In this document: one piece after another, positions 24,327 through 32,453 of the stretch
Layout of the letters: every line of letters begins with the position of its first letter
Position numbering within the stretch: position 1 is the stretch's first letter
Origin: DATAQC01 sp038238185
GTDB taxonomy: Bacteria; Actinomycetota; Acidimicrobiia; Acidimicrobiales; AC-14
DNA length: 64,000 nt
Direction: 5' to 3'
Assembly (NCBI GenBank): GCA_038238185.1
Contig: JBBRXY010000004.1
Coordinates: forward strand, 1-64,000
Notes under the pieces: generated by a model
Seen by the model: only the letters and a program-made list of their open reading frames with translations
Told to the model about the DNA's origin: nothing
The model's database searches: none
Program-made: the position numbers and the translations under genes

Positions 24327-26339
24327 TCAGTTGCCGTTCGAGATGAACGGGAAGTCGAACAGCCCGTGGCGAAGGACCTCGGCGTCGGTCCTCAGGTTCA
24401 GTCGGGCCGCCCGGGCCGAGATGTCACGGACGGCGCGCTCGAGCGGGCCTCGGTCGATCGCCGGGTTTACCCACACGTTGAGGAAGTAGCCGTAGATGTA
24501 GGCGGGCCCGACGAAGGACTTGAACCCGTGGGCGGCCATGTAGGCGTAGGTGACCTGCTGGCCCCGGCCGCTGATCCATTCGCTACCCGCTGCGGGACTT
24601 CGGGAGAGGGCCACCACCACGTCGAGGTGGGCAGCATCGAGGTCCGGGGCCTTGAACGTGCCATGGGGGATGGGGGCGTACGCCAACCCGTCCATATCGA
24701 GGACGGGCTGATGGAGGCTGAACGGCATGACCCCGGCGTCGGCCAGGGCGACGGTGCCCTCGAACGGCTGGGCGTCGATCGCCCGGCCCAGTGCCTGGTG
24801 GGCATTTCCGATTCGATACCGGTAGGACGCCCAACCCAGCCACTCCGTAGCCGGCGCCCATGAGACGACCACGGTGAGGGCGACGGCTGCGAGGACAGCC
24901 GCCTCGAACGATCCGAAGCCCCAGCGCACCACGACGGCGATGGCCAGCACGACCGCCGCCCCCCCGACTGCCAACTGGCTGAAGCGCGACGACGCGTTGG
25001 TCATCGAAGTCACCGTGGCCACGAGGATGGCCAGGACGGCCCAGAAGTCGCGCGCCACGTAGGCCGCGGCCTGCTGTCGGGGTCCGAGCCGGTCGAGGAG
25101 ATCGGGCGTGGGGGCGTAGGCCGCTGCGGCCACCGACGTGGCCTCCGGATCGCTCGCAGCCTCGGGTATGGGTGCCTCGGACGGGCGTCGCAGGGGACGG
25201 GCCAGGACGACCACGGCCACAGGGAAGAGCAGCTGCCACTCGAAGCGGTTGACGAAGTTCATGGTCAGATTCGAGCTGTGGTAAAGCCCGAGGACGACCA
25301 CCGCCGACGTCAGGGCCAGAACGAAGGGCGTGGCGTTCTGGGCGTTGCGGAGCGACCGACGAAGCGCAGAGGTGTCGACCCGCCACATGGTGGCGGCGAT
25401 GAGGACGACGAGCCCGGCGATGACCAGCGCCGGCAGCAGGCCGGAGACCACATTGACCAACTGGGCGGACGCCTCTCCCCGGTTTCCCGACTTCACGTAG
25501 AACGCGTTGGGCCAGAAGTAACCAAAGTGGTTCCAGCGCCACCCCCAGTAGGCACCCCAGATGATGCAGACCAGCGCCAGGCCGTCGGCCTGGGCGCGCC
25601 TCCGCGTGATGACCAGGGACCAAGCCATGGCCACGAAGGCGAACAGGATTCCTTCGGGCCGGGTCAGGGTCAAGGCCAGGGCGGTGGCGTAACCCAGCGG
25701 TCCGAGCCCGCCGTTGCGGTAGACGAGGGCGAACAGCAGGGCGACGAGGAAGGCGAAGGACACCGTTTCCAAGCCGGAGAACAGCATGATCATGAAGCTG
25801 GGGTTGCAGCACACGATGACCAGCAGGGCGAGCACCTGCAGCTTGGGCAGGCGGGCCCGACCCACGGCGACCAGGTAGCCGACGAGGAGCGCCAGGCTCA
25901 CCAGTTTGAAGAAGAGCTCCATCGGGATGTGCAGGGCGGCGGGAACGGCGGCGACGATCGCATACAGGAAGTTGGTGTATCCCTCCGAAGGCGGGATCGG
26001 TCCTGCGCTGTAGTTCCAGTGGCCGGTCCTGACGAATGTCGTGGCGTACCGCCAGGTGATGAAGGCATCGTCGACGGTGAAGCGGATGAAGACGAAGATC
26101 AAGACGATGCCGATGGCGCCGACGATAAGGTACGACACCGGGGTCGACCTGATGCGGCCGACCAGGCCCTTCCGTCGGGAGGGCGCGACGATCGCTCGCT
26201 GCGGCCGCGGCTGTGGCTGCGGCCGGGAGCGGCGGAACGCCTTTGGGCGACGACGCTCGACCGATCGGCGCGTGGGGCGGGAGGGCCGCAACGGGCGGGG
26301 CCTCAGCAGGGACTGGTTCGGCGGCCACCCCCGGCTCAC
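24327..26339 (-). CDS. GT-C membrane glycosyltransferase (AftB-like)
   Basis: 670 aa from GTG 26339, preceded by AAGGTGG. A very basic, Arg/Pro-rich cytoplasmic N-terminus (about 60 residues) leads to some 10-12 membrane helices. The first loop has the GT-C hallmark VDDAFITWRYATTFV with an acidic pair, and PSEGYTNFLYA, the pattern of AftB-type terminal arabinofuranosyltransferases and related enzymes; ALTLTRPEGILFAF is also typical. A soluble C-terminal domain follows (LADAGVMPFSLHQPVLDMDGLA). It probably moves a sugar from a polyprenyl carrier onto a surface glycan. It is divergent from the LAxTG microprotein and lies next to the exosortase locus. Substrate is unknown. Confidence 0.8.
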   Translation of the reverse strand: MSRGWPPNQSLLRPRPLRPSRPTRRSVERRRPKAFRRSRPQPQPRPQRAIVAPSRRKGLVGRIRSTPVSYLIVGAIGIVLIFVFIRFTVDDAFITWRYATTFVRTGHWNYSAGPIPPSEGYTNFLYAIVAAVPAALHIPMELFFKLVSLALLVGYLVAVGRARLPKLQVLALLVIVCCNPSFMIMLFSGLETVSFAFLVALLFALVYRNGGLGPLGYATALALTLTRPEGILFAFVAMAWSLVITRRRAQADGLALVCIIWGAYWGWRWNHFGYFWPNAFYVKSGNRGEASAQLVNVVSGLLPALVIAGLVVLIAATMWRVDTSALRRSLRNAQNATPFVLALTSAVVVLGLYHSSNLTMNFVNRFEWQLLFPVAVVVLARPLRRPSEAPIPEAASDPEATSVAAAAYAPTPDLLDRLGPRQQAAAYVARDFWAVLAILVATVTSMTNASSRFSQLAVGGAAVVLAIAVVVRWGFGSFEAAVLAAVALTVVVSWAPATEWLGWASYRYRIGNAHQALGRAIDAQPFEGTVALADAGVMPFSLHQPVLDMDGLAYAPIPHGTFKAPDLDAAHLDVVVALSRSPAAGSEWISGRGQQVTYAYMAAHGFKSFVGPAYIYGYFLNVWVNPAIDRGPLERAVRDISARAARLNLRTDAEVLRHGLFDFPFISNGN

Positions 26340-26478
26340 GGGACCACCTTGGCTCCGTGCGGACAGGGTCGGACGATCACGGCGATACCGACATTGTTGC
26401 CCATTCGTTTCCGACCGGCCGTATGGGCCCGAAGAGGCCAACGCCACGACGGATGGTGGCGGGTCGGCCGCATTGGGC

Positions 26479-26491
26479 ATAGGATCCCTAT
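26479..26491. promoter_or_regulatory. Short palindrome in divergent intergenic region
   Basis: ATAGG-ATC-CCTAT, a perfect 5-bp inverted repeat in the 232-nt region between the divergent GT-C and LAxTG genes. It overlaps a TAGGAT hexamer; another hexamer, TAGAGT (26512-26517), is a candidate -10 for the small gene. It could be an operator. Confidence 0.3.
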
Positions 26492-26571
26492 CCGACGGGC
26501 AGCACCGTGCTCTAGAGTTTCCCGTACCCAAGCCGGGGCGGGCCCCAGCCGGGTCAGAAGGGTGTCAAGGA

Positions 26572-26733
26572 ATGTACGGAGGCACAACCCCAATCGTGGG
26601 CAGCGGAGTCATCGGTGTGGGCCTGGCGCGCACCGGGTTTCCGTTGGTGGGCATCACGATGCTCGCGTTGACCCTCCTGCTTCTCGGCCTCGTGCTTCTT
26701 CGGGCCGCCACCGTCAGGCGGCACGTCCGATGA
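26572..26733 (+). CDS. 53-aa microprotein resembling an isolated LAxTG sorting signal
   Basis: ATG 26572 follows GTGTCAAGGA. The protein is about 17 Gly-rich residues (MYGGTTPIVGSGVIGVG), then LARTG, a hydrophobic stretch (FPLVGITMLALTLLLLGLVL) and the basic end RRHVR. LPxTG/LAxTG, hydrophobic helix and positive tail is the exact layout of a sortase signal, and class E sortases of actinobacteria prefer LAxTG. There is no separate N-terminal signal peptide and almost no mature domain. It lies 52 nt before the secreted anchor-P-like gene and may be co-transcribed. It may be a sortase substrate, a regulator, or simply a one-helix membrane peptide. No sortase gene is visible in the window. Confidence 0.6.
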   Translation: MYGGTTPIVGSGVIGVGLARTGFPLVGITMLALTLLLLGLVLLRAATVRRHVR

Positions 26734-26785
26734 ACGGCGCACCAAAGGCGGTCTCTGCCGCTCAACCGCAACGAATGGAGGACAG

Positions 26786-27691
26786 ATGATCGACCGTCTG
26801 AGGTACACCACCAAGGTGGGTGCCCTGATGACCGTGCTCGCCACGGGCCTGTTGGTGGCAGGAGCGAGCCCGGCCCTGGCCGACACCTCGACCGCCAACG
26901 CCAACGCCGCGACCTTGTCGCTCAACGGGGGGGGGCTGGTCGACACCGGCACCTGCACCGCCACCCACCCGTCCGACTCCGGGCAGCCACCGGTCCTCTG
27001 CAACCAGTCGTCGCCGATCACCGTCCTCCCGGGGTCGGGCATCTCGGCCGGCCTGCTGGTCCAGTCGGCCGTGGCCAACCCCAGCCCTCCGTTCACGAGC
27101 ACTCCCGCCACGTCGGCGGCGTGCGCGGGCCTGGTGGGCCCCGGTGGCACCATCCAGATCGGAGCAGGCGGAGCATGTACGCCGACTTCACCGGGTGGAA
27201 TCGTCATCGACCTGGGTGGCCTGGCCACCATCAGGGCCGACGCCATCCTCGGTGAGTGCACGGCCACGTCGAACCCCCAGGGCGGCACCACCAATGTCCA
27301 ACTCGCCAACGCCACCATTCAGTTGCTGGGCGGACTTCCGACTCCGCTCGTGTCCTCCCCGGCACCCAACACCTCGGTCCTGGGCCTGGGGGCGTTGCTC
27401 ACCGTGACGCTCAACAAGCAGCCGCCGGCCAACCCGCCTTTCCCGGCGGTCCTCCCGGGCGGGGTTGCCACCACGGCGCTTTCGGTCCAGGTCCTCGGTC
27501 TCGTTCCCGGGCTTCCCCCCCTCGTCGACCTCTCCATCGGCACGGTGTACTGCGGTCCCAACGCCATCGCCCCTGACGTGCCGGTGATCCCGCTCAAGGG
27601 CCTGCCGATCGCCCTGGCCACGGTGGCCGGAGTCGGCGTGGTGGCCGTGTTGGTCCGGCGCCGCCGGAACTCCGTCGTCAGCGAGATCTAG
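26786..27691 (+). CDS. Secreted choice-of-anchor-P-like protein with C-terminal membrane tail
   Basis: 301 aa; ATG 26786 follows GGAGG with good spacing. A signal peptide ends at about residue 32 (GASPALA-DTST). The mature part is Gly/Ala/Thr/Pro-rich, beta-type, with few charged residues and four or five cysteines. It has SPAPNTSVLGLG...TVTLNKQ, TTALSVQVLG and LSIGTVYCGPNA, which I recognise from proteins named choice-of-anchor P. The C-terminus is a sorting-type tail: VPVIPLKGLP, a hydrophobic helix, then RRRRN. The family is linked to an exosortase, and a candidate lies about 1.7 kb downstream. Likely a surface protein cleaved and anchored at its tail; family assignment from memory of the pattern. 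Confidence 0.75.
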   Translation: MIDRLRYTTKVGALMTVLATGLLVAGASPALADTSTANANAATLSLNGGGLVDTGTCTATHPSDSGQPPVLCNQSSPITVLPGSGISAGLLVQSAVANPSPPFTSTPATSAACAGLVGPGGTIQIGAGGACTPTSPGGIVIDLGGLATIRADAILGECTATSNPQGGTTNVQLANATIQLLGGLPTPLVSSPAPNTSVLGLGALLTVTLNKQPPANPPFPAVLPGGVATTALSVQVLGLVPGLPPLVDLSIGTVYCGPNAIAPDVPVIPLKGLPIALATVAGVGVVAVLVRRRRNSVVSEI

Positions 27692-27723
27692 AGCCGAACC
27701 TGGGAGATACTCCCGGCTGATCG

Positions 27724-27774
27724 AGAGCCGGGGCAGGAGAAGGGCCGATGTGGCCGATCTCCCGCCCCGGCTCT
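27724..27774. terminator. Strong bidirectional hairpin between convergent genes
   Basis: A 17-bp stem (27724-27740 with 27758-27774, one mismatch) around a 17-nt loop, followed by TTTCG. It separates the secreted protein gene from the convergent GT2 gene. A second small hairpin (CTGGGAG/CTCCCGG) lies just before it. Confidence 0.8.
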
Positions 27775-27831
27775 TTCGCGTACCTGACCCGGCCTAGGGT
27801 GTCCCGATGTCCGGTTGCTGTTTCGGGGTGG

Positions 27832-29364
27832 CTACCGGCTGACGAGGCCGTCGCTGGCATCGGTCGGCGATGTGCGGATCACGGCCTGATCCCAGTCCTC
27901 GTCGGTGGGAGGCACGGTCGCGGCCCTCGGCCGAGGAGGTGCCGGGGTGGGCTCGACGACGAGTCGGGCCGGTGCCGGGGCCCGGCGAGGGGGCGGCGCA
28001 ATCGGAGCCGGGGCGACCGACACGGGTACTGCGGGAGCGGGCCGCTCATCGGCCTCGCGTTCGGTCTTCTTCCAGTCGTGGCGGGACCGGAGGACGCGGA
28101 TGAAGGCCCACCAGGTGGCCACGTGATGCACGTAGCTGTAGGGCCAGTTCGCCAGGCCCAGGGCCATGGCCCGGGTTCGGCTGAGTCCCCGGGCCCTCGT
28201 GGTCCGGTAGACGGGGCCCCACACCACGAGGGGGCCCAGCCCGAACAAGATGAACAACGGCAGCAGACCCCAGCCGTCGGATTGGAACCATTGTGCGGGC
28301 CCGCCCACTGCGGTAAGGGCGTAGAACAACACCACGACGGTGGCGGAGACGTAGATCGCCCCGCCGATGAGCTGCATCCAGGGGAGCACGAGGAAGTAGC
28401 TGATCTCGGCGGCCCCGAAGTTGGTGATCCCCGGCGACCGCAGGACGGGCCGTAGATAGCGGGTGCACTGCATGGCTCCCTGGGCCCAGCGGCTCCGCTG
28501 GCGGATCAGGGTCCGCAGGGTCGGTAGGCCTTCCTGGGCGACCCAGGTGTCGTGGCAGTACTCGGTGCGGTTGCCCACCAACAACACGTGGAGGCCCAGT
28601 TCGAAATCCTCGAGCAGGGCGCCGTGCCACGGCGTGCCGTGGCGGTCGGCGATGGTGTTGAGGGTGGAGAGCCGGGTGAACTGGCCGTTTCCTCCCAGGC
28701 CGACGCTGCCGACATGGCGGCGCAGCGTCTGCATAGCGGCGATGACGACGGTGAACTCGACGTCTTGCAGTCGCACCAGCAATCGGGCAAAGCGCCGCCG
28801 GGCCCGAGCCGGCAGGTCGAGGACGCGCACCTGGATCTGAACCGCCCCGACCCCGGGATCACCGAAGAAGGCGGGACCGGCGATGGTTTCCAGGCATCGT
28901 GTGTCCAGCTGGCCGTCGGCGTCGACCACCCCCACGATCACCTCGGCCGGGTCGACGTAGGAGGGCCGGCAGCCATCGAGGGCCTGCCAGGCGGCGTTGA
29001 GGGCGGGCCCCTTCCCCTTGCGGGCGTCCGGCAACCGGCGGGTGACGACCTGTACCCGCTTGGAACGGGCCGCGAGCGCGGCGAGCAGTTCGGGCGTGGC
29101 GTCGGTGGACCCGTCGTCGACGCACCACACGTAGGCCTCTGGGAAGTCGGCCACCAGCCTGCGGACGGTCTTGTCGATGACCGCTTCCTCGTTCAGGCAG
29201 GGGATGATGAAGTGCCACCGGAACTCGCCGCTGTCGCCGGTCTGTGCCGGCTTCCTGCGCACGAAGGGCACGATGATCACGATCACGTACGCCAGGAAGA
29301 GCACGCAGAGCAGAAAGGCCCCGTTGTTGATGGTGACGAGGACGAGGTCGGAGGTGTTACCCAT
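27832..29364 (-). CDS. Processive GT2 glycosyltransferase, membrane (cellulose/hyaluronan synthase-like)
   Basis: 510 aa. One N-terminal membrane helix (about 10-35) precedes the GT-A domain with CVDDGSTDAT, VGVVDADGQL (metal/UDP-sugar Asp), LLEDFELG (catalytic Asp) and QRSRWAQG (QxxRW), the full set for processive enzymes. Three to four membrane helices follow. The last 100 residues are a Pro/Ala-rich cytoplasmic tail. It likely polymerises an NDP-sugar and threads the chain out. It overlaps the exosortase-like gene by 8 nt, so the two are coupled; polymer synthesis and surface anchoring may be linked. Confidence 0.9.
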   Translation of the reverse strand: MGNTSDLVLVTINNGAFLLCVLFLAYVIVIIVPFVRRKPAQTGDSGEFRWHFIIPCLNEEAVIDKTVRRLVADFPEAYVWCVDDGSTDATPELLAALAARSKRVQVVTRRLPDARKGKGPALNAAWQALDGCRPSYVDPAEVIVGVVDADGQLDTRCLETIAGPAFFGDPGVGAVQIQVRVLDLPARARRRFARLLVRLQDVEFTVVIAAMQTLRRHVGSVGLGGNGQFTRLSTLNTIADRHGTPWHGALLEDFELGLHVLLVGNRTEYCHDTWVAQEGLPTLRTLIRQRSRWAQGAMQCTRYLRPVLRSPGITNFGAAEISYFLVLPWMQLIGGAIYVSATVVVLFYALTAVGGPAQWFQSDGWGLLPLFILFGLGPLVVWGPVYRTTRARGLSRTRAMALGLANWPYSYVHHVATWWAFIRVLRSRHDWKKTEREADERPAPAVPVSVAPAPIAPPPRRAPAPARLVVEPTPAPPRPRAATVPPTDEDWDQAVIRTSPTDASDGLVSR

Positions 29365-29950
29365 GAGCCTCGGTGACGGGTGTCCGCGTCCAGAGCAACA
29401 CCCACAGGTAGAGGAGTAGGCCCCCGAGCACCCCGAGGGTGCTCACCACCGTGCCCAGCAGCACGTGGCTGATCTCGAACCCGCGCTCGAAGCCCCAGAT
29501 GCGCATGGACAGGGCGATGACCAGCAGGCGAGCCTGGTTCACCGCGAACAGCGCCACCACCAGGAGGCCGAGCGTGGCCAGCCCCCTCTGGATCGATGTG
29601 CGTCGGGCCATGATGAGACCGCTTGTCAGCACGAAGAAGGGAATGACGAGAAGGGCGGCCGTACACCCGAGGGTGATGGTGAAGCCGACGAAGGCATTGC
29701 GCAGCGGGAACACGACGCTGTTGCCGATGGATTGGGCCTGGGCCACCCGGGTGAAATCGATGACCCCAGCTGACACCCTGGCTTCGGCCAGCCGGATGTC
29801 GGCTTGGCTGACCATCATCACGACGCCACCGATCACGATGGCCACCGCCGCGGCCCAGCGCCACGCCTGGTGCTTGCGGAACGACGCCAACGTCGCCTGG
29901 CTATCGCGCCCCTTCGGCCACCCCGGTCCCCGGCGTCGCCCCATCGTCAT
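29357..29950 (-). CDS. Exosortase/archaeosortase family protein (exosortase P-like)
   Basis: 197 aa with about five membrane helices. The three catalytic residues of exosortases are in the expected order: Cys in FVGFTITLGCTAALLVIP, Arg in AVNQARLLVIAL (NxxR), and His in FEISHVLLGTVVSTLG. These small enzymes cleave C-terminal sorting tails of exported proteins by transpeptidation. The likely substrate is the secreted protein at 26786, whose tail is hydrophobic with an RRRR end. It starts 8 nt-overlapped with the GT2. I infer the exosortase P class from the pairing with an anchor-P-like protein. Confidence 0.78.
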   Translation of the reverse strand: MTMGRRRGPGWPKGRDSQATLASFRKHQAWRWAAAVAIVIGGVVMMVSQADIRLAEARVSAGVIDFTRVAQAQSIGNSVVFPLRNAFVGFTITLGCTAALLVIPFFVLTSGLIMARRTSIQRGLATLGLLVVALFAVNQARLLVIALSMRIWGFERGFEISHVLLGTVVSTLGVLGGLLLYLWVLLWTRTPVTEAHG

Positions 29951-29983
29951 GATCCGCGCTGCACCGTCCCTGTGGGGATTCCA

Positions 29984-29989
29984 ATTCTA
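29984..29989 (-). promoter_or_regulatory. -10 hexamer for exosortase-GT2 transcript
   Basis: TAGAAT on the minus strand, about 35 nt before ATG 29950. A second hexamer, TACAAT, lies about 20 nt further upstream; either could drive the pair. Confidence 0.45.
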
Positions 29990-30069
29990 CGGTCGAAGAC
30001 CGACCGAATTGTACCCGCTCGGCCTGCCTGCGGGCATCCGGGGGTGGCCCTGTCGAGGCACCGTTGCGG

Positions 30070-31251
30070 TCACCGTGGCGGCGGCGACCGCTGGGCCTCG
30101 GGAGCGAACTCGACGGTGGGAGGGCCGAGGTCGAAGTAGTGGGCGATGGCGGCCACGGTGCGCGTCGCCGCTCGGCCGTCGCCGTAGGGGTTGACCGCTC
30201 GGGCCATGGCCCGGTGGGCGGCATCGTCGTGCAGCAGCTCCAGCACCGACGCCACGATGGCGGCCCGGCCAGTGCCCACCAGGCGTACGGTGCCGGCCCG
30301 GACGGCCTCGGGTCGCTCGGTGGTGTCGCGCATCACCAGCACCGGCTTGCCCAGGCTCGGGCCCTCCTCCTGGATGCCGCCACTGTCGGTGAGCAAGATG
30401 TGGGCGCGGCGCAAAAGGGCGGCGAACGAGCCGTAGCCCAGTGGTTCCAACATCAAGACATTGGCCAAACCGTCGACGGCGGGAAGAATCGCCTCCCGAA
30501 CGAGCGGGTTGGGATGGACCGGGAACACGATCAGCAACTCGGGTTCGGCGCGAGCCAGGTCGGCCACGGCCAGGCCGATGGCTTGCATGGACGGGCCCCA
30601 CGACTCCCGTCGGTGGGCGGTGACGACGAGCACCCTCCGTGGGTCGGCGTCGAGACCGGCCAGGCGGGGGTCGCCGTAGTCAGAGGAATGATCGACGGCC
30701 CACAACAGGGCGTCGATGACGGTGTTCCCCGTGATCACAATCCTGGATGCCTCGATGCCCTCGGCTTCGAGGTTGGCCCGGTTGGTTCGGGTGGGCGCCA
30801 GATGGAGGTCGGTCAGCTGGCTCACCAGGCGCCGGTTGATCTCCTCGGGAAACGGGGACCGGGCGTGCCCGGTACGCAGCCCGGCCTCGACGTGCACGAC
30901 GGGCACGTCGGCGTAGAAGGCGGCGAGGGCCCCGGCGAAGGCGGTCGTGGTATCGCCCTGGACCACCACGAGGTCAGGACGGTCGTCGGCGATGAGGTCG
31001 GCCAACCCTCGCAGGGCGCGGGTGGCGACATCGGCCAGGCTCTGCCCCGGCTGGACGATGTTCAGGTCGTGGTTGGGGCGGATGGAGAAGAGGGACAGCA
31101 CCTGGTCGACCATCTCCCGGTGCTGGGCGGTGAGGGCGAGCCGCACGTCGAAGAGGTCGGAGGCAGTCAACTCCAGGACGACCGGCGCCAGCTTGATGGC
31201 CTCGGGTCGGGTCCCGGCCACGACCATCACCGTTCGCCGGGTAGGGCTCAT
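30070..31251 (-). CDS. wecB: UDP-N-acetylglucosamine 2-epimerase (non-hydrolysing)
   Basis: 393 aa. Interconverts UDP-GlcNAc and UDP-ManNAc for surface polysaccharide. Family motifs: VVAGTRPEAIKLAPVV at the N-terminus, TAQHREMVDQVL, VVQGDTTTAF, HVEAGLRTG, the catalytic region RRESWG, and the UDP-binding DSGGIQEEGPSLGKPV with MRDTTERPEA. It lies between the egt operon and the exosortase pair on the same strand, 11 nt after egtE, with a TAGGCT hexamer 8 nt before its start overlapping the egtE end. ManNAc may feed the GT2 polymer. Confidence 0.93.
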   Translation of the reverse strand: MSPTRRTVMVVAGTRPEAIKLAPVVLELTASDLFDVRLALTAQHREMVDQVLSLFSIRPNHDLNIVQPGQSLADVATRALRGLADLIADDRPDLVVVQGDTTTAFAGALAAFYADVPVVHVEAGLRTGHARSPFPEEINRRLVSQLTDLHLAPTRTNRANLEAEGIEASRIVITGNTVIDALLWAVDHSSDYGDPRLAGLDADPRRVLVVTAHRRESWGPSMQAIGLAVADLARAEPELLIVFPVHPNPLVREAILPAVDGLANVLMLEPLGYGSFAALLRRAHILLTDSGGIQEEGPSLGKPVLVMRDTTERPEAVRAGTVRLVGTGRAAIVASVLELLHDDAAHRAMARAVNPYGDGRAATRTVAAIAHYFDLGPPTVEFAPEAQRSPPPR

Positions 31252-31262
31252 CGTGAATCAGC

Positions 31263-32453
31263 CTACGAGCCCGGCAACGCCGCCACCGCCCGGCAGCACC
31301 GCTCGAGCTCGGCGTCGGTGTTGTAGTAGTGAACCGATGCCCGGACCACGGCGGTGATGCCGCGCTGGTCGAAGTCGAGGTGAGTCGTTCCTGCCTCCAC
31401 GACCCACACGTTCACGCCGGCGTCACCCAGTGCCGTCCGGACGTCAGCCGGGTGCCATCCCTCCACCGAGAACGTCACGATGGCGCCGCGCGTCACCCCT
31501 CGGTCGAGCACCTCGACACCGGGAATGGCGGTTAGGCCGTCCCGGAGGCGCTGACCGAGCTCCCGGAGCCGGGTCCAGATGGAGTCCAGTCCCAACGCCT
31601 GGGCGTAGTCGAGCGCCACCCCGAAGCCGATCTTGGCCGCCGTGGAGATCTCGAAGGTCTCGAATCGACGGCCGCCGGATGCCACCCGGTAGTCGTCGAG
31701 GGAGGTCCAGGTGGCCGAGCGGAGATCGATGAGCGCCGGTTCCAGGTGATCGGTCGTGGTCGCCCGGGCATAGAGCAGGCCGACGCCGCGGGGGCCGCGG
31801 ACGAACTTGCGGCTGGTGGCCGCCAGGAAGTCGCAGCCGACATCCTCGACGTCGATCGGAACCTGGCCGAGCGACTGGCAGGCGTCGAGCAGGAACGGGA
31901 CGCCCGCAGCGCGGGTCAGGCGCCCTATCGCGGCGACCGGGTTGACCAGGCCGCCGCCCATGGGGATGTGGGTGATCGCCACCAACTTCACCCGCTCGTC
32001 GATGGCCCGGGCGAGGGCATCGAGGCTCACCTGCCCGTCATCGTCGTCGGGCACCACCTCAACCTCCACCCCTCGGCGCCGGGCCGTGTGGAGCAACTGG
32101 AGGTAGTTGCTCCCGTACTCGGCGGTCGAGGTCAGCACCCGATCGCCGGCAACCAGGGTCACGCTGGCGAACGCCATCTGCCAGGCCCGGGTGGCGCTTT
32201 CGACCACGGCGATCTCCGACGCGTCACAGTTCAGGAGAGCGCCGGCCGCCAGATACGGCCGTTCGAGGGCCTCAGCGGCCTCGGCCGCGGCCTCGTACCC
32301 GCCCGCTCGCGCCTCCCGGCGGAGATGGGCGACCACGGCGTCGACGACCGGCGTGGGCTGGAGCGACGCGCCGGCGTTGTTGAGGTGCACGACCTCGCGG
32401 CATCCGGGTGTGTCCCTGCGGGCCCGGTCCACATCGAAACCTTCGCTATTCAC
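31263..32453 (-). CDS. egtE: Ergothioneine biosynthesis PLP-dependent C-S lyase EgtE
   Basis: 396 aa from GTG 32453, overlapping egtD by 8 nt. It is a class V aminotransferase fold: HLNNAGASLQPTPVVDAV, LLDACQSLGQ (Asp190) and the PLP lysine in ATSRKFVRGPRGVG (Lys216). EgtE cleaves hercynylcysteine sulfoxide to ergothioneine. The family overlaps cysteine desulfurases in sequence, but position as the last gene of egtABCDE makes the assignment secure. Confidence 0.93.
   Translation of the reverse strand: MNSEGFDVDRARRDTPGCREVVHLNNAGASLQPTPVVDAVVAHLRREARAGGYEAAAEAAEALERPYLAAGALLNCDASEIAVVESATRAWQMAFASVTLVAGDRVLTSTAEYGSNYLQLLHTARRRGVEVEVVPDDDDGQVSLDALARAIDERVKLVAITHIPMGGGLVNPVAAIGRLTRAAGVPFLLDACQSLGQVPIDVEDVGCDFLAATSRKFVRGPRGVGLLYARATTTDHLEPALIDLRSATWTSLDDYRVASGGRRFETFEISTAAKIGFGVALDYAQALGLDSIWTRLRELGQRLRDGLTAIPGVEVLDRGVTRGAIVTFSVEGWHPADVRTALGDAGVNVWVVEAGTTHLDFDQRGITAVVRASVHYYNTDAELERCCRAVAALPGS

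Noticed and set aside
24327..31251. Genomic island by composition
   Set aside because: No tRNA, integrase, transposase or direct-repeat boundary was seen, and base use by eye is like the flanks.
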